Below are positions 25,961 to 36,872 of a stretch of DNA of 64,000 nucleotides, piece after piece. Below the pieces are notes generated by a model. That model was given only the letters and a program-made list of their open reading frames with translations, made no database searches and had not been told where the DNA came from. Position 1 is the stretch's first letter, and each line of letters opens with the position of its first letter. Origin of the DNA: Pratylenchus scribneri. Lineage: Eukaryota > Nematoda > Chromadorea > Rhabditida > Pratylenchidae. Location: contig JAQSEB010000196.1 in assembly GCA_030063045.1 (NCBI GenBank), forward strand, positions 62,001 to 126,000, read 5' to 3'. A program made the translations under genes and the position numbers.

Positions 25961-25969
25961 ATTGGAGTC

Positions 25970-26589
25970 ATTTACCTTGGGCACGATCATTTTGTCGAAA
26001 TAAAACCACTTTATCCTACTATATTTTTGCGCCTTATTCCCATTCTATTCATTCCTGTCCATATTTTCACTTTTACTATTTTTGCTCATTCCATTTTTCA
26101 TTCATTCCTTTTTATTCGGTGAATTTCGGAATAAATTCTTGAAAATTGGGCACAATTTGATGGCCGAAAATGGGAAGGAAAAGGATTGAAGAAGATTTGA
26201 GTGCATTTTGGGGACAAACCCGTATTTTTGATTTGGAAGGAAAAACACAATATAAATTCGGATGGAAGAAATGGCCATAAGGAATTTGAGCTTTTGCTGG
26301 AATAGTGGATTTGGATTTGATGTTGATTCGAAATTTCTATCGAAATTTAATCTTATATTGATTTATTCGCTGTTTTTATGAATTATTTAAGACTGTGGAA
26401 ATGTGGTCAAATTAAGTTGGGCTTATAACAAGTAACTTATTAGCATTTATTGCTTAATTCATGGCTTATATTAAGAATACATATGGAATTAATGATTGAT
26501 ATTCTTAATTATCAATAAATACCCTAGATTATCTAATCCGATTTAAAATTATTTTCCAATATTCCAGCAAAAACTCTCAAAAACATGGA
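25970..26589. other. Intergenic, no gene seen
   Basis: AT-rich sequence between the foldback element and the 3' end of the TMEM200-like gene. Only chance-length open frames are present. Confidence 0.5.
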
Positions 26590-29218
26590 TCAAATTTGTG
26601 TCTTTTTTCTCGGTGTGCCATAAGTTGATGGAGGGGAACTGCCCGAAATGGATAATTCCACCAAGGATTCCACCCGGACAAGTGGAGCTGGACCTCTAGG
26701 TGTATTTCGATTGATCCGAACAAAAGTGGCGGCGGAACTGGATTTTCGTCTGTTGATGGTTCCAATCCCAACCTTTGTTGGTGTTGTCCTTTGTGCCATA
26801 ATAATTTTTGGTTGTTGTTCCTGCATTTTCCTTTCCTCCTCTTCTTTTCTTTGTTCCAAATTTTCCGTTTCAAATTTCGATTTCCTTCCGGGCACATTCA
26901 ACATTTCCACTTTCGCTTTTGGCTTTTTGGATGGAAATGTGTATTCGGTCATCATATCCGTGCTTGATGCATCGCTGACTAATGAAAAATCGGCTGCTGG
27001 ACAATTTGGCCTCAGGAAGGGGGAGGAGGCAGATTGGCCATCGCCGTGCACTTCAACAAGGGCAAATAATTTGGAGGAATTGCTGAAAAATGAAATGTAA
27101 ATTGAATTCTTTTAAGTTATTTTGATTTGAATTCCATTTAAATAAATTCCAAAAATTAAAGTATTCCCCGAATCAAAAATTGCCTACTTTGCTGATGAGG
27201 TAGTTGGCCGACAATGTTCCTCCATATTTATACTGTTCAAATTATGTCATTTTCATCCCCCGAAAATTCATCCCCTTTCCCACACCTTTCTTTTCCCCCG
27301 GCTGCCCCATTTTCGCGGATCATTTCCATTTCCGTCTCCGCCCCATTTCCATCAACACCGCCCGTTCTGCTCCGATCGCTCCTTGTCCGTTGGATGGTTG
27401 TTTGGCGTCGGGATCGGCGCAATTCGGTCGACTCTTCCTGGATTATCTGAAACGGATGGCCAATCCGGCCCTGTTCCCTCCCATCCCCATACCTATCTGG
27501 GCATGTCTGTCCCGGGACTCCAACGTGATCACACAGGCAATAATCAACAAAAACATTCCAATGCCCATTAGCACTGGGCCAACGTATTGCATTGATTTGA
27601 GCAGAAAGCGAAACCAGCCAAGTGGCGTCGATTCAATGTCTATGGCATTGGGATTTTGTAAAGTGCCGGAAGAGGATTGATCAACATTTGAGGGATTATT
27701 GGCCACTTCAGTGACAAGCAGGGGCTCGGCCGATGAGAACAAATCACTGTCGAAATATCCAACAACTATGGGAGAGAAAAAATGGAATTAGAATTAAATT
27801 TTAGATCAAAGATTTGGCTAAAAGGAGTTTTAAATGTCAAAGCTGATTTTGTCTATTCCCATTCCCAGAGTAAATAAATATAAAATGTCAATCCCAATAT
27901 TGCTTAAGGGCCTTTTCTATTCATACTACCCCCACTTTTCGGCTAATCAATCTGTCTGCCTATCAATCATATCTTGCCTCAATCTGCCTTTTTAAAAGCC
28001 CACCCTCTCCTGATGTCTTTTTCTTCCCGTTCTCACATTTTCCCGCACAATTACCCAATAAAGAATAATTTAAAGTTGATTCACCACTAATCCTCATCCC
28101 ATTCATTGGGCCATTGTGTGGGGCTTAGGCCTCCGGCGAAGGCCCGGGGAGAGAACCTAGCCCCAGCTCTCGCCTCAAACAATTTTAGCCTTAGTTAGAT
28201 TAAGACTAACAATAAGTAAATGTATTCAGTTTAATCAGTTTTTATCATTTTTCTCAGTGGTTTTAATTTATTTCATATTTCTTGATCATTTCTTTGGTTA
28301 ATAAATTATGGCAAAATATTCCTTTCAACACCAAAGAAAACCAACCGGTCATCAGCAGGCCCATGGCCATAAAAGCGGCACCGACAATTACAGTGGCACA
28401 AGCCGTCAGGAGTGTCTGACAAAAGGGAGGAATTTATGAGAGGACCAAAAATGAGAATAGGGGATATTTAGAAGAGATTAATTAATTTTCGACAGCACCT
28501 GCCTATTGAATGCAAATCTCAAATGGTAAATTGGAATAACGAAAATTCCTTTTGGCAACCGTGGCTCATCAGTATTTTTGCTTTTCATGGATTTTTGGGA
28601 TACTTTTTGAGGGAAAATGAGGAGGAAAAGCTTCCTTTATTCCCCTCTGCTACTGATCCACATTGATCCGCCCTCCGTCTATTTTCCCCAAAAGAATTGG
28701 TCTAGGTGCGAAAGAAAGGGGACAAAAAACATCACAAATAAGTTTGAAAGAAAAGAGTAAAGTTGCAACAATTTACTAAAAGATTTGATGGACTCATTTT
28801 ATTAATTCGGAGAAAACTAAAATGATATTTTCTAGTCTGAGGATCGTTTTTTTTTGCCAAATGTGGGCCATCAAAATAATGCCCTTTTAAAAGGGTGGGA
28901 CATACATATTTTAATTACCGGAAATACGCATGTAATTTTAAGAAACGAATCTGGGAAGGTATTTTCCCATTTAAATCCCCCCAAATTGCACTTTCGAGTG
29001 CTCCATCTATCCAATATGCCCACAAAATTGTTCCCAAAAATGGAAAATAGGGAGGACATTTGCACCTTTGAATCGACGTGTTTTCGCACAACCAATTTGG
29101 CCTGTTGTGCCCTCTGCTCCGCCTTTTGTTCCCTTTTCAATTTGCCCAACAATGCTCGGTCCGCCTTTGGCAATTGGTTCAAATCCGACAAATTTATTCG
29201 GCCCAATCCGAGGCTCAC
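26590..29218 (-). CDS. TMEM200-like two-pass membrane protein
   Basis: TMEM200 proteins (DUF2371 family) have two membrane helices; their function is poorly known. Exon 1 starts at 29218 (MSLGLGRINLSDLNQLPKAD) and ends near 29066 at a GTGCAAATG donor. The first helix is near 28420-28345 (TACATVIVGAAFMAMGLLMT). The next exon near 27760-27470 holds a polar loop and the second helix with the family signature YVGPVLMGIGMFLLIIACVI then LESRDRHAQ, close to the vertebrate pattern VIGPLxMGIGxFxFxxAN then ENRD. A basic and acidic tail follows, and the last exon (27051-26590) is a long Ser/Pro-rich cytosolic tail. Exon joins between 27470 and 27190 are not resolved; a 46-bp intron ending TTTCAG at about 27446 is one solution. 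A 320-bp repeat lies in the intron after helix 1's upstream exon. Confidence 0.65.
27884..28213 (+). repeat. 320-bp interspersed repeat, copy 5
   Basis: A forward copy, from TGTCAATCCCAATATTGC to TTAGATTAAGACTAACAAT. It lies in an intron of the minus-strand TMEM200-like gene, antisense to the gene. Confidence 0.8.
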
Positions 29219-30148
29219 TGTTGTAAATTATTTAAATCCATTCCCAGCAACATTATTTCCTTCAAACCTCCTCGTGCCGCCAACATTTTCGGTTGGGCTA
29301 ATTGGAATTTTCCTCTGGATTTTTAGATGAAAATGAACAAATTTTGCGGATATTTTACAAATTGAGAAGAAGGAAGAGAAGGCCGGAAGGGAAATATATT
29401 CAATCCTTTTTTTCTAGTTAAGTAAGTCGTTTGGGGAAAGGAAATGCCGCACAGCCGGCACGGAAAAGGGGACCACGCATTTTTGATTCATTCACTCACT
29501 CATCAGTGGCCAAAGCCAGCGGCATTTTTGGCCGTTCTTCGGCGACGAAAGAAAATGGGGGAGGAAAAGTGGCCTGGCCAAAGGCAAATAATATACTCTC
29601 GTCGAAGAATATTTGGCCATCAGAGCAAGTCGGCAATGGATAGAGAAGAGGGGGGGGGGGGGGGGGGGGCAACTACTGGGGCGGAAGAGGCAAAAGGAAA
29701 TAAAGAGAGGGGAATGTGGCCTAAGGGGATAAAGGAGGAGTTGGAGGCACATAGCCGGAGGGAAGAAAATCAATTTGTCCCCATTCCCTTCTCTTTTTTG
29801 TGTGGTTGCCGCCAACCAACCCATTGGCATCATTCAGCTAAATCCACTTTGGTGCCAGCTTATTCCCCAAAAATTCAATTTGTGGCCAAAATATGTGGAA
29901 ATTTATGAAAAAAATGGTCGAAATATTTATTCATCAAGCAAAGGAAAATGAAAATTTACAAAATTCCAAGGAGGGAAAGCAAAGCAAAAATTGTACTTTG
30001 AAATGGGAAACTAATGCGGAAAATATTTAGAGATATAATTAAATAGAAATTAAATTTGAGAAATTCATTTTTAATAATTGGATAGAATTTTGAAATGCCC
30101 GTTTAGTTTCTTTCTTTTTACATATCTTCTTTTTCTTTTCTTCTATTC
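29219..30148. other. Short intergenic region with a G homopolymer
   Basis: This lies between the start of the TMEM200-like gene and the 3' end of the HERPUD-like gene. A run of 20 G occurs at 29650-29669. Open frames through it are purine-rich and have no recognisable domain. Confidence 0.5.
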
Positions 30149-32057
30149 TTAATTGATTTCCAATGGAGGCGCCGGTTCCGGAATCAATGAGGTGAAAAAT
30201 GAATGAATTGTTTGGAAGAAAATGTTCCAAGCATTTTGGCCAGCCGATGGAACATTGACCGGTGCATTGGCTTGGCCTTCTTGAATTTGTTGTGGCTGCT
30301 GGTTTGGATCACCTTCCACCGGCTGATTAGCCTGAAAATATTATATGGAATTATTTATTAAATTATAGATTAAGAGGGTAGACTAGCGCGTTAGGCACCA
30401 AAAATTGTTTTTTTTACTAGAAATGTATGTAGAATATATAAAAATGCATAAAAGGTGATAATAAGCCCAAAAAAATATCTGCCTCGGAGAGGGTTCGAAC
30501 CCAGGACCTCAATTTTAGAAAAAAGCATTATAACCCACTAAGCTAAAAATGTCGTTTTTAGTTAAATGATTAAATCTTCTTTATAAACCCTAATAATCAG
30601 CGTAAATCTAAGTGAGCAATAAAAATAATGGCGCCAAAAGCACTAGTGTTACCAAAAGAGAATATTTAATATTACAAATAAATTATTCTTGAATAAAAAG
30701 CCAAATTCTTTCCTAATTCATAAAGTCCTAATTCCATGAAAATTTAAAACTGAATTTAAGTTAATTTAGTGCATTCTTCAAGATTTAAGAAGTTAAAGTT
30801 AAAATTGATCGATCCACTCACCGCTCTTTGTTGTTCCGCCACTGCCCCATTTTGACCTTGTTGATTTTGTTGTTGTTGAGGTTGTTGCCTTCCCTGTTGA
30901 TCCCTCCGTGCGCGCACAAACCAAAAAATGCCAACAATTGAGATGACGAAGAAGAATCGTTCCACCGAGGAATAAAGATAAAGGACCATGGCCAACAATA
31001 AAAATCGAATGGATTTGTAGAGGAGGTCAAGGAAGTCAGGGGCAGCAGCAGCAGCTCGAACATTCAACAAATCATTGTTCACTGCAGCGGGTGGTCCATT
31101 TGCCGGAATCAACGGCATTTGTTGTCCATTTTGGGGGCCGCCAAATGCCGCTGGGGGAACACCCATGAACTGGAATTGAGAATAATTAATGGATTTATCT
31201 ATTAAGGCCGTAATATTAGGAATTTTTCAAAGATTTAAGATCCGAAAAAGGAGTACATTATTTAAATTTCTTATCAAAAATTTCTATAAAACCTGTGGCT
31301 GATTAGTGAATGGAATTTGTTGGCCGAATTGCGGACTCATCACTAAAGGGCCGGAACCGTATTGTTGGACTCGATATGGCATTGCCGCCGGCATTCCTCC
31401 ATATTGGTAAAATTGCATCATTTGGGCCATACTGAAATGTTCAATTTTTAATCAATTTAAATTAATAAGAATAATACTAATTGTGATATGCGGTCATCCA
31501 TGCTTCATGATTTTGGTATTGAATGCCATAATTTGGTGGTGGTGCCATCATTGTTGGATGAGGTTGAACAAAATTGGCATTCATATTTGGAGGATTTTGG
31601 ATATTGGCACTAAAAATTAGTCATTAATAAATGTTTAAAATATCAAAAATTATACTTTGAATTGTTGTTCACATTTGACCGATGCCGAATTCCTTCTCCA
31701 CTTTGTTGTCCAGGACCCGGATTGCCAATGTAAACCATGTGAATAACCTGCTTCTCCAGCTGTTCCTCCGCCGGACGTTGGATTCCATCGCGTTGCAATT
31801 TCAGCACTTCACTAATTTTCTGTCCATTTTCCAGACATTTTCCTGCGTAAATAAGACGCTGGCGTGTGACATCCTATTAAGCAATTTTTAATACATATTC
31901 TTTATAAGAAAATTGGGTTTACCGGTTTAAATGTACAAAGTTGAGCCAAATGCTCTTTCAATTGAAGAATTGTCCAATCAGATGAACATTCAACATTATA
32001 ATCGGAGAATGTTTCCAAGGCACAACGAATTGTCAATTGGATTGATTGGTCGGACAT
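30149..32057 (-). CDS. HERPUD-like ER ubiquitin-like domain protein
   Basis: Herp is an ER membrane protein induced by ER stress; it joins the HRD1-Derlin complex in ER-associated degradation. The start at 32057 opens MSDQSIQLTIRCALETFSDY, an N-terminal ubiquitin-like fold (residues about 5-80, with LQLKEHLAQLC and RLIYAGKCLENGQKI, the usual RLIYxGKxL core). A long Gln/Pro/Asn-rich middle follows (exons near 31680-31500, 31440-31290, 31170-30810). Then come LLYKSIRFLLLAMVLYLYSS and FFFVISIVGIFWFV, the two-helix membrane hairpin of the family, and RARRDQQGRQQ. The last exon (30332-30149) ends PEPAPPLEIN. Splices at 31923/31873 and 30830/30332 keep frame. The gene is divergent from Derlin-1, whose product is an expected partner. 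A tRNA-like sequence lies in the last intron. Confidence 0.85.
30481..30556 (-). other. tRNA-like sequence with pol III A and B boxes (tRNA relic or SINE head)
   Basis: The minus strand has a good A box (TAGCTTAGTGG, 30535-30545) and a perfect B box (GGTTCGAACCC, 30491-30501), followed by T7 at about 30470-30476. The spacing resembles a tRNA, but the anticodon stem and acceptor stem do not pair well. A functional tRNA is therefore unlikely. Confidence 0.5.
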
Positions 32058-32572
32058 TTTATCAAATTTAATAAAATCGGTCGGTTTGTAAAATCTAAAT
32101 AATATCGGATTAGTTGATTTATTAACAATTTATAAAAGTGACGATCAATGAAATTATTAAGGAATTAATCAATTCAATTTATTGCCTATATGCTATGTCT
32201 ACGTCCTATTATTTACGTGTGGCTATTGAATTAAAATGCTCACGTGTGATAATGCGATTCGCTCTTTTTGGCTTTTGCCTTTGCTATATTTTAGGGCGAT
32301 AACATGAATTGTGAATATTTCTATTTCTAGGGAAAATAACCAGAATCAAAATTAAAGAAAGGAAGAATGAGATGGATTTTAATGAAGAATCTGCTTAACT
32401 TTTTTCATTAAATTTATTAAAGTGAATTGCTTCAAAAAATGAAATAAAAACTGACATTTTTTTATTTGATAGTCCACGCTTCACGGAATTTCAATTTTTA
32501 ATGATTTTTATTAAGCATTTCTTTTTAGAATTCTACTAAGTATAAATCCAAATCTACAAAACTAAATCAAAA
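32058..32572. promoter_or_regulatory. Shared divergent promoter region of HERPUD and Derlin-1
   Basis: The 515 bp between the two start codons must hold both promoters. It contains ACGTGTGG at 32215-32222, CACGTGTG at 32241-32248 (a CACGTG palindrome), CTACGTCC at 32200-32206 and CCACG at 32474-32478. ACGTG is the core of the unfolded-protein-response element bound by XBP1 and ATF6, and CCACG is the 3' half of an ER stress element, although no CCAAT lies nine bases upstream of it. Regulation by ER stress is inferred. Confidence 0.55.
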
Positions 32573-33693
32573 ATGGGAGATTTTGGTGAGTGGTATCATT
32601 CAATACCGCTGATCACAAAATATTGGTTCACTGGCGCCACCGTGATTCCATTACTTGGCCGATTTGGACTGTTCAATCCGTATTTGATGCTACTCGATTG
32701 GGAACTATTCTTTTACAAATTCCAGGTTTATATTATATTCAACAAAATAAGTTAAATTAAATTTTAATTTAAAGTTATGGAGGCCGATAACCGCACTCTT
32801 CTATTTCCCCGTAACACCGCAGACCGGCTTCCATTGGCTTTTGATGTGCTATTTCCTCTACAATTATTCAAAGGATTTGGAGAGTTCATTTTTCGATGGA
32901 AGACCGGCGGATTATCTCTTCATGCTCTTTTTCAATTGGATTTGTTGCACCGTAATTCATTAAATTAAAAAAATTGAATTGAAATCGGCTTATTATAGGT
33001 AATTTGTTTCGTTGCCGAAATTTATTTTCTGCTTGAGCCAATGGTTTTGAGTGTTCTTTACGTTTGGTGCCAATTCAACAAAGATCGGATCGTATCGTTC
33101 TGGTTTGGCTTACAATTCAAGGTAATCAAAAATAATCATAATTAAAATCAAAAAATAAATTTATAGGCCGTTTATCTGCCCTGGGTTTTGGTGGCATTCA
33201 ACATGATTTTGCGGGGTGGCGGAATCAACGAATTGGTTGGCATCCTCGTTGGTCACACCTACTATTTCCTCGCATTCCAATATGCACTCGACTTCGGCGG
33301 CTCTCAATTGATTAGCACTCCACAATTCTTGTGAGTTCCCCATTTAATTTATAATTAATATAAAAATGGCAAGAACCAGCGGTAAAGGACGTCAACCATG
33401 GTCCTTTATATCCTAGATTCTTGCAAAATCAAATTAATTGGGCTTTGAGGAATAATGCGTACCAAATAATGGGCATTCATTTCTAGGTTCCCAATTACAA
33501 TAGAACAATCAATAAATTTAAAATATTATTTTTATTTAACATTTTCAGGTATAATTATTTGCCAAATCGAGTCGGTGGATTTGCCGGTTTCGGAACAGTC
33601 CCACAAAGCAGACGGCCAAATGAACCACAGAATCGGGGGCCTCCGGGCGCTGGACATGCTTGGGGAAGAGGTCATGCCCTTGGGGGCAATTGA
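32573..33693 (+). CDS. cup-2: Derlin-1, ER-associated degradation channel component
   Basis: Derlins are rhomboid-like pseudoproteases that help move misfolded proteins out of the ER. Five exons (32573-32725, 32775-32951, 32999-33121, 33167-33330, 33549-33693) join in phase to give 253 residues, against 251 in human Derlin-1. Clear signatures are WRPITALFYFPV, FDGRPADYLFMLFFNWICC, LSVLYVWCQFNKDRIVSFWFG, the strongly conserved INELVGILVGHTYYF and STPQFLYNYLP. Several hydrophobic helices are present and no catalytic Ser-His pair is evident, as expected for a derlin. The Gly-rich tail (GAGHAWGRGHALGGN) resembles the Derlin-1 C-terminus, which favours Derlin-1 (C. elegans cup-2) over Derlin-2. 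The start follows directly from similarity. It is divergent from the HERPUD-like gene. Confidence 0.95.
33369..33424 (+). ncRNA. Intronic hairpin, miRNA-precursor-like (speculative)
   Basis: In the last Derlin-1 intron, GCAAGAA (33369-33375) pairs with TTCTTGC (33418-33424), and TAAAGGAC (33383-33390) pairs with GTCCTTTA (33401-33408) across a 10-nt loop. An internal loop of 7 and 9 nt separates the stems. The hairpin is short for an animal miRNA precursor, so this is only a candidate structure. Confidence 0.25.
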
Positions 33694-33991
33694 ATTGATG
33701 AAATGAAAATGAACGATGAATGAAAGATGTAAAGAAAATGATGAATTTTGTTCGATTATTTTTTGGGATATTTTTCCTGTTAAAATTTATTTATTTCCAA
33801 AATTATTTTTCATAAGAAAATAAAAAATTCATAAATTTATGCAAATTTGACTAAAATTACAAACACACAAATGTGAAATTATCAATAAAGAATAAAATTG
33901 AGTTAGATTTGGAAAAAAAGAGAATTGCACAAAATGAGAGAAAATTTGATGGGTTGGATTTTTGAGATCTTCGGCTTCATTTTCATCTAAT

Positions 33992-36872
33992 TTATTCGGT
34001 CGACGTTGTGACTTCAGTTTCGGTCCTCTAAAATTGGATTACTAATTTATTTAATGGAATTGTTTTCTATTTTTGTCCACATACTCGATTGTGTGCATTT
34101 TGCCGCCTCAAATCGGATTTGATCAAAGCAGTCATGAAAAAGCCGGCCAACAAAAAAGCAGACATAATGAAATTGCACCAGAAAATGGACATCTCATGGA
34201 TAACCTATTGGATGTAGAGGGTGGGAATTAAAAGGTGATATTTGGCATTTGCCATGATTGAATTCTTATTGGTCCTACAAAATGATATCAAAATGACTAT
34301 CAATGCCAATACAATGTCAATGAGCTTTCCTCTCCATCCTACTGTACCCCAACACCCACTTTTTGACTAATCACCTGCCACTCTATCAATCAAATATTGC
34401 CTCAGTCAATCTGCCTTTTAAACCTGCACATTTTCGCGACGTTCTTTAATCAATCACATTTACCGGCACAACAGATAAATAATAATTTAAGGGTTCTTTC
34501 CCCTCAAATCCGTATCCCGTTTTTGGTCCACTGGCGGCTTATAGGCTTCAAACAACTTTGGACCTAGATTAGGACTAATAATGACATTTTCCATCTATAA
34601 GGCAAACTTCTCCGTTTCAAAACACTAAAATTTTCATAATTTTATGTACACCGGTTGCCCACCTTTCCCATCCCATATGTCATTCCAATGCCGAATATTT
34701 GGGCCGATCCATTCAGAAGGCCGGAAGTTGTACCTTCGGCAATTGGGAAAGTCAATTCGGCGGCAAATTCGAAGCCCAAGGGCAAATAGCCGGTCATGAA
34801 GAAACTGAAATGGAATAAATGCTTTGGCCAAATTAGACGAACCCAAGAATGATTGCAAGAATGAAAATGAGCCAAATTGAGGATGAGGCCAGCAATGCCG
34901 TGAACAGTACCATTCCAACAAAGGAGAACAAATAAACGACCAATGTGGTGGCCCTGAATGAAGAAGTAAATGATTCCCCGTAATTTGGCCAACTTGAAAT
35001 GATGCCATTTGTCGAGAATATAGCCACAAACAACCGAACCGAACATTCCGCTCACAACAATCAGCAGCCCAGTTGTGCCAGATTCCTCCTGTGCGTCCGG
35101 ATGATAGACCAAAATCATTTGGCTGAGTAGCGTGGAAATTGCGTAGAAAACGCCCACATTGATACCTACAATGGACAAAATTAGCCATTGGCATTTCCAT
35201 AATGGCCTAATTTATGGATATTAAGGGTAGATTTATGCTTAAATTTGCTATTGAATGGACTGTGAAATGTGCTCTTAAGAATGACATAGAAGTAATTCCC
35301 CAATTCATTCATACCATAGGTCAAAAGGAGTAGAATGTAGTTTGGATTAACCAGCAACTTTTTGATGGATTTTAAAAAGTCATTGTCCCTTGATTCGTCG
35401 ATTGCCTGCATTTGCGCAATTGAAGGGGGCAATGGAGGCTTTTCGGCAAAGAATAGAAGGATGAAGACGAAAACAACGCTGTTGATGACGGCAGAAATGA
35501 GGAACAGGAAACTGAGGTCAAAACTGATTCGTTCCAAACTGCCAAGATGAACGATGATTGGGGGAAGAACAAAGCCAACGGCAATGCCCAACTGAAGGCA
35601 AAAAAGTATATATTTTGGAGGCAAAAAGAATATTCATCATTCGAATAAAATCCAAATTAATTTGAATTCCCTTCGAACTATTTCCCTCTCACTTGATTGC
35701 CAAAAACGCCAGCGGCGCATGCCGTCGAGACTTGTTTGGGTCCAAACCAAACGGCTGCCAACCTTGGTGGAATGCCCAAAATGAACACTTGAGAAGAGCC
35801 AACAATCTTTTTTATGAGGGAAATGATATAAAGAATGGATTTTTGGGATGAATATTATACAGTTTGGGCCAAAAATGTGAGCCAAAAACGATCTGAATGT
35901 GTATTGGATGGAATTAAGAAAGAATTTTTAAGAGCAGACCAGGTGCGGTGCTCAACAATTTCAGCCAAGCACCAAAACAATTGCCAAATGCGCCGATTAG
36001 CACCGAAGTTCGAAGGCCATATTTGTCAAGAAACCAACTAGAAATGGAAAATATTTTTTTAATGTTTACTATTTTCCCTCACCTTCCGGGGAAAACAAGG
36101 ATCATATAGGTTAGCCTGAAATGGCCAATATTTGGGGATTTGACCCACCAAAAACGCACATATAAATCATTGAGGTCCAATCGACGGCACTAAAAGTAAC
36201 CCCGTAGAATTCGGTGATGATATGCGCAATTATGCTGTATTCTATAATTGAGGGGAGAGGAATATGGAGGAATTGAATTGGGCCATTAAAAACGAACCAA
36301 TCCATTGCATTGCATTGGAGGCGGAAAGGAGAATGAACCTTAAATTTAGAGGGGAAATTGGAGAATGAGTTATTTGTTAGACAAAATAACCAAAATCTAA
36401 TAAGCTTTTTCCTTCATAAATACCGTATTTCCTCTATTAGTGTCCCATTAATTTTGGTACTTCTTGGCAAGATGAACTTTTTGACAAGATTTTTATTGCA
36501 TTACTTAGTGTCATTTGATTCTATAAAATATGCTATAGTCAGAAAGTCTAAAAAATAACAGAGTTAAACCCCAAATTTTGCCCATTTTTGGCTTCGAAAT
36601 TTAGTAGCCAATGGTTTCTAATAAAGGATATACGGTAATCCTAATTCCATTCCAATTCCCGAGGGCACCTACATTGCCAACATTGCATATCTCCTCGCAT
36701 AAACCCTGGTTTGCTGTTGTCCTTCAATTGATGATGACCCTCCTGTCCCCGGGTAATGTCCATTCGAGCCCGCAGATGGCCCCGTCCCAGGGATGCCATT
36801 CTTTTCGCCGTTTATTGTCAGCCGCTTTTTTGCGGCTGCCTCCAAATCACTGTCCTCATCCGTGCTCGTCAT
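33992..36872 (-). CDS. FLVCR-family major facilitator transporter
   Basis: FLVCR proteins are 12-helix MFS transporters; the family is known for heme export and choline or ethanolamine transport. Exon 1 (36872 to about 36673) has a polar head and RVYARRYAMLAM. A tiny exon (about 36340-36300) reads FILLSASNAMQWI. The next reads EYSIIAHIITEFYGVTFSAVDWTSMIYM. Together these match the family's NAFQWI...FYGV...DWLSMIYM segment. Further exons give GIAVGFVLPPIIVHL (near 35590), FFAEKPPLPPS, the second six helices (VGVFYAISTLLSQM, FFMTGYLPLGFEFAAELTFP near 34780, GSAQIFGIGMTYGMGKV), and a final exon with LIKSDLRRQNAHNR. The stop is at 33992-33994, about 300 bp from the convergent Derlin-1 stop. A 320-bp repeat is inserted in the penultimate intron. 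Substrate cannot be read from the sequence. Confidence 0.9.
34300..34583 (+). repeat. 320-bp interspersed repeat, copy 6
   Basis: A forward copy with a slightly shortened interior, from TCAATGCCAATACAATG to CTAGATTAGGACTAATAAT. It is in an intron of the minus-strand FLVCR gene, antisense to it. Confidence 0.8.

Noticed and set aside
30481..30556. Functional tRNA gene
   Set aside because: A and B boxes are good, but the acceptor and anticodon stems do not pair, so it is kept only as a tRNA-like sequence.
34634..35200. 188-codon minus-strand frame overlapping FLVCR
   Set aside because: The overlapping frame (34642-35178) carries the MFS helices and splices correctly; this one is a shadow.
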